Shown here: piece by piece, positions 6,597 to 8,378 of the stretch
Layout: each line of letters opens with the position of its first letter
Position numbering within the stretch: the first letter of the stretch is position 1
Source: Bacillota bacterium
GTDB taxonomy: Bacteria > Bacillota > Clostridia > Acetivibrionales > DSM-2933
NCBI GenBank assembly: GCA_023441845.1
Contig: JAEZNF010000169.1
Span: 1 to 8,378, forward strand
DNA length: 8,378 nt
Direction: 5' to 3'
Position numbers and translations under genes: made by a program
The notes under the pieces: model-generated
The model's database searches: none
What the model was told of the DNA's origin: nothing
Seen by the model: the letters and a program-made list of their open reading frames with translations, nothing else

Positions 6597-8378
6597 TTTT
6601 ATTAAATTAATCTTATGGGGGGTTAATATGAAAAAAAGTAACATTAAGAAGTTGGTAGTATTTTTTACACTTGCAGCATTTATTATCAGCAACTGCTCTG
6701 CTATTGTACTTGCAGCACCTTCGGCCGCTGTAGTTTCGTATTGTACACGGTCAGTATCACCTTCCGGAACCTTCTGTATCATGGTTTTGCCAAACCAGTC
6801 ACCAGGGCCTATGGCATCCAGCCATGCGGGGTGTAAAGGCGGACATGCCACATCCCACTGGTCTGTTACACGACCTAGTGCGGGGTTATTGTCGTATCCC
6901 AATACGAGTACGCGGGGATCTTCCGCTTTATCGGAATCCTGAGTCTTTGCATACCCTGCCATATTTGATTGCCCCAACAGAAGAAAACAGTGAAATTTTG
7001 AGGCTTCCGGTGTCGACGTAGGTTTTATTGTCGGAGTCGACGTAGGTTTTATTGTCGGAGTCGGGGTTGCTTTCACAGTTGGAGTTTGTGTTATCACAGC
7101 TACTTTTTTATTGAAATTAGCTGCGAGAATCATTACGTCATTCATGTTTATCGCACCGTTGCTGTCCAAATCATATGCCGCAACATACCTTGAATCGCCT
7201 CTAACTGAATTAAACGCGCTTGCTAAAATCACAACATCATTCATGTTCACAACACCGTCATGGTTTATGTCAATACTTACTTCAGTTGATGGTGTTGAAA
7301 GAGGCGTTGGAGTAGGTGTTGAAGTAGGTGTTGGATCTGCCGGACTAAATTTCCACCAGTTCAGATTAAACAGGTAACCGCTGTTGCCTGTGAATTTCAA
7401 ATAAAGATCGTGTTTGCCGCTGATTCCGTTGGCACTGCATGTTGAAGTTTCCCAGGTCTGCCAATCGCCTGTTCCCGAAATTGAACAATACCCTACTAAA
7501 GTGCCGTCAAAACTATCAAGCCTGATCTCAATACCTCCCCCACTTGTACCGCTGGCTATTCTAGCCTGAAAGCTTGATGTTCCGCTGCCGAAATCTATAC
7601 CTTCATAAACAGCATAATCTCCGTCTTCGATATACCCGATATTCTCTCCGCCTTCGCTGCAGGTTTCAGTCTGAATTCCCGACTGGCTGCTGAAGCTTTC
7701 AGCTTCTATTTGTGAAAAGGCTGACCGCGGTACAGGTGTAGGTTTCGGCGTCGGCGTTCCTATTGGTCCCGGTGGGCTAAAAGTGCCGGGATAATTTCTG
7801 ATGAGTCCAAGATCCCATGTGAGCTTTTGGTAATCGCCCGACAGGCTCAGAGTACCCTGAATGAGGAAATCAACATGGTTTATGTCGTTTATTTCGAGTT
7901 TTTGATTATATCCCGCACGGATAAGCTCGCCGTGGGAAACATGTGTTGTCCACTTACTTCCGTTGTAATTTGTAAGATTACCTCTCCACGCCCACTTTTC
8001 GGCAACCTGTGTCCACGGTCCGCCGGCATTTGACGATGTCCACAACTCGTAATACCTGCCATCTTTCATATCCTCGATCAGCAGATAATATTTACCGTCG
8101 GCAAGTGATTTATATACCTCCGCACCTTCAAAAACGCCAGACATTGCTACTGTTGGCGTACTCCAGCCTTTAGTGAAGTTTGCCAGTGAAGTCTTACGCA
8201 TATAAAGCCTACCCGAACCGTCTTCCGGTGTATTGTACATATAGGCGTTCTGATCATCACAGATAATATAATAATCCCATCCCATGTTCCCGGATATGCC
8301 GAAGGATTGCGGTCCCTTCCATGAATTTGGGTCAGTAGGATCTGTAGATGTTGAATATGCTGCTCCATAAGTCCCATC
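6588..8378 (-). CDS. Cellulosomal GH62 arabinofuranosidase-CBM6-dockerin-esterase, truncated at both ends
   Basis: Multimodular secreted enzyme removing arabinose side chains, and probably acetyl groups, from xylan; 596 residues are visible and the N-terminus lies beyond the right edge. In order: the C-terminal two thirds of GH62 (8378-7779) with DGTYGAAYS, IICDD (likely pKa-modulating Asp), FEGAEVYK (likely catalytic acid Glu) and VSHGELIR; a Pro-Thr linker; CBM6 (about 7724-7341); linker; type I dockerin (about 7286-7098) with two Ca-binding loops, DINHDGVVNMND and DLDSNGAINMND; a linker; and a SASA/CE6-type esterase start (6995-6753) with nucleophile motif GQSNMAG and IGPGDWFGK. After PEGDT the family match stops. 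The last 53 residues, down to the stop at 6588, are antisense of the plus-strand signal-peptide gene and its leader. The esterase thus lacks most of its fold and its C-terminal catalytic His/Asp and should be inactive. GH62, CBM6 and dockerin may still work. Confidence 0.85.
   Translation of the reverse strand, partial: DGTYGAAYSTSTDPTDPNSWKGPQSFGISGNMGWDYYIICDDQNAYMYNTPEDGSGRLYMRKTSLANFTKGWSTPTVAMSGVFEGAEVYKSLADGKYYLLIEDMKDGRYYELWTSSNAGGPWTQVAEKWAWRGNLTNYNGSKWTTHVSHGELIRAGYNQKLEINDINHVDFLIQGTLSLSGDYQKLTWDLGLIRNYPGTFSPPGPIGTPTPKPTPVPRSAFSQIEAESFSSQSGIQTETCSEGGENIGYIEDGDYAVYEGIDFGSGTSSFQARIASGTSGGGIEIRLDSFDGTLVGYCSISGTGDWQTWETSTCSANGISGKHDLYLKFTGNSGYLFNLNWWKFSPADPTPTSTPTPTPLSTPSTEVSIDINHDGVVNMNDVVILASAFNSVRGDSRYVAAYDLDSNGAINMNDVMILAANFNKKVAVITQTPTVKATPTPTIKPTSTPTIKPTSTPEASKFHCFLLLGQSNMAGYAKTQDSDKAEDPRVLVLGYDNNPALGRVTDQWDVACPPLHPAWLDAIGPGDWFGKTMIQKVPEGDTDRVQYETTAAEGAASTIAEQLLIINAASVKNTTNFLMLLFFILTPHKINLIKLL
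6628..6752 (+). pseudogene. Truncated start of a secreted-protein gene (signal peptide only)
   Basis: ATG at 6628 preceded by a GGGGGG ribosome binding site (6617-6622) opens a classic signal peptide: basic start MKKSNIKK, hydrophobic core LVVFFTLAAFII, and an Ala-rich cleavage region (SAIVLAAPSA). After about 42 codons, near 6752, the plus-strand sequence becomes the antisense of a minus-strand esterase module. The frame runs on without family meaning to a stop at 6940-6942. The mature part of this secreted protein, probably another extracellular or cellulosomal enzyme or the GH62 protein itself, is therefore missing. The quality of the start and signal peptide indicates a once-real gene; its identity cannot be told. 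Confidence 0.65.
7012..7059 (-). repeat. 24-bp perfect tandem repeat in Pro-Thr linker
   Basis: Two identical adjacent 24-bp units (7012-7035 and 7036-7059) encode repeated TIKPTSTP in the linker between dockerin and esterase module. Such repeats are common in cellulosomal linkers and make linker length prone to change. Confidence 0.85.

Larger units (their letters stand above)
6289..6627 (+). other. Non-coding leader region before the signal-peptide gene
   Basis: No credible gene is seen in this 339-nt stretch. A TTGACA at 6374-6379 with a TACATA 16 bp further (6396-6401) is a possible promoter for the plus-strand gene at 6628, of modest quality. That would give a transcribed leader of roughly 200 nt, containing two hairpin candidates described separately. 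I do not recognise a known riboswitch class in it. Confidence 0.4.

Noticed and set aside
6480..6600. Cyclic-di-GMP or other known riboswitch in the leader
   Set aside because: The hairpins do not show the conserved core of any riboswitch class I can recall; only generic pairing is visible.
6753..6942. Continuation of the signal-peptide frame to a stop at 6942 as a real small secreted protein
   Set aside because: From about 6753 the frame is antisense to a recognisable esterase module, so the added residues are unlikely to have been selected as protein.
6588..8378. Transposon or insertion sequence as cause of the junction
   Set aside because: No transposase, integrase fragment, terminal inverted repeat or target duplication is visible near 6752.

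Overview
The window looks like chromosome from a cellulosome-producing, moderately AT-rich Firmicute of class Clostridia (Acetivibrio/Ruminiclostridium type). The evidence is a type I dockerin with two calcium-binding repeats joined by Pro-Thr linkers to plant-polysaccharide modules, strong GGGGG-type ribosome binding sites, GTG and TTG starts, and intrinsic terminator style. The exact species cannot be fixed from the sequence alone.

Left part (1-1623, minus strand): a two-component system. An OmpR/PhoB-type response regulator is followed 4 nt later by a sensor histidine kinase that runs off the left edge just after its phospho-acceptor histidine.

Middle (1624-6288): a divergent intergenic region carries two pairs of TTGCC-containing direct repeats spaced 11 bp, the classic footprint of an OmpR-family regulator. 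From it a plus-strand, operon-like block departs: a VTC-domain (polyphosphate polymerase-like) protein, a DUF4956 membrane protein, a large CotH-family surface kinase with low-complexity segments, and a DUF47/PhoU-like protein. It closes with a clear intrinsic terminator at 6258-6288. The likely logic is that the two-component system senses an envelope signal and controls a polyphosphate/phosphate-linked set: VTC in the cytoplasm, DUF4956 in the membrane, CotH on the outer face, and DUF47 as phosphate-related regulator. The substrates and signal are unknown.

Right part (6289-8378): a 339-nt non-coding stretch with short hairpins leads into a plus-strand start with a strong ribosome binding site and a textbook signal peptide. 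About 125 nt into that gene, around 6752, the sequence switches to the minus-strand coding sequence of a GH62 arabinofuranosidase-CBM6-dockerin-esterase protein that lacks the rest of its esterase module. Two truncated reading frames therefore meet tail to tail. This is a rearrangement (inversion or deletion) or an assembly/amplification chimera, and it is the most anomalous point in the window.
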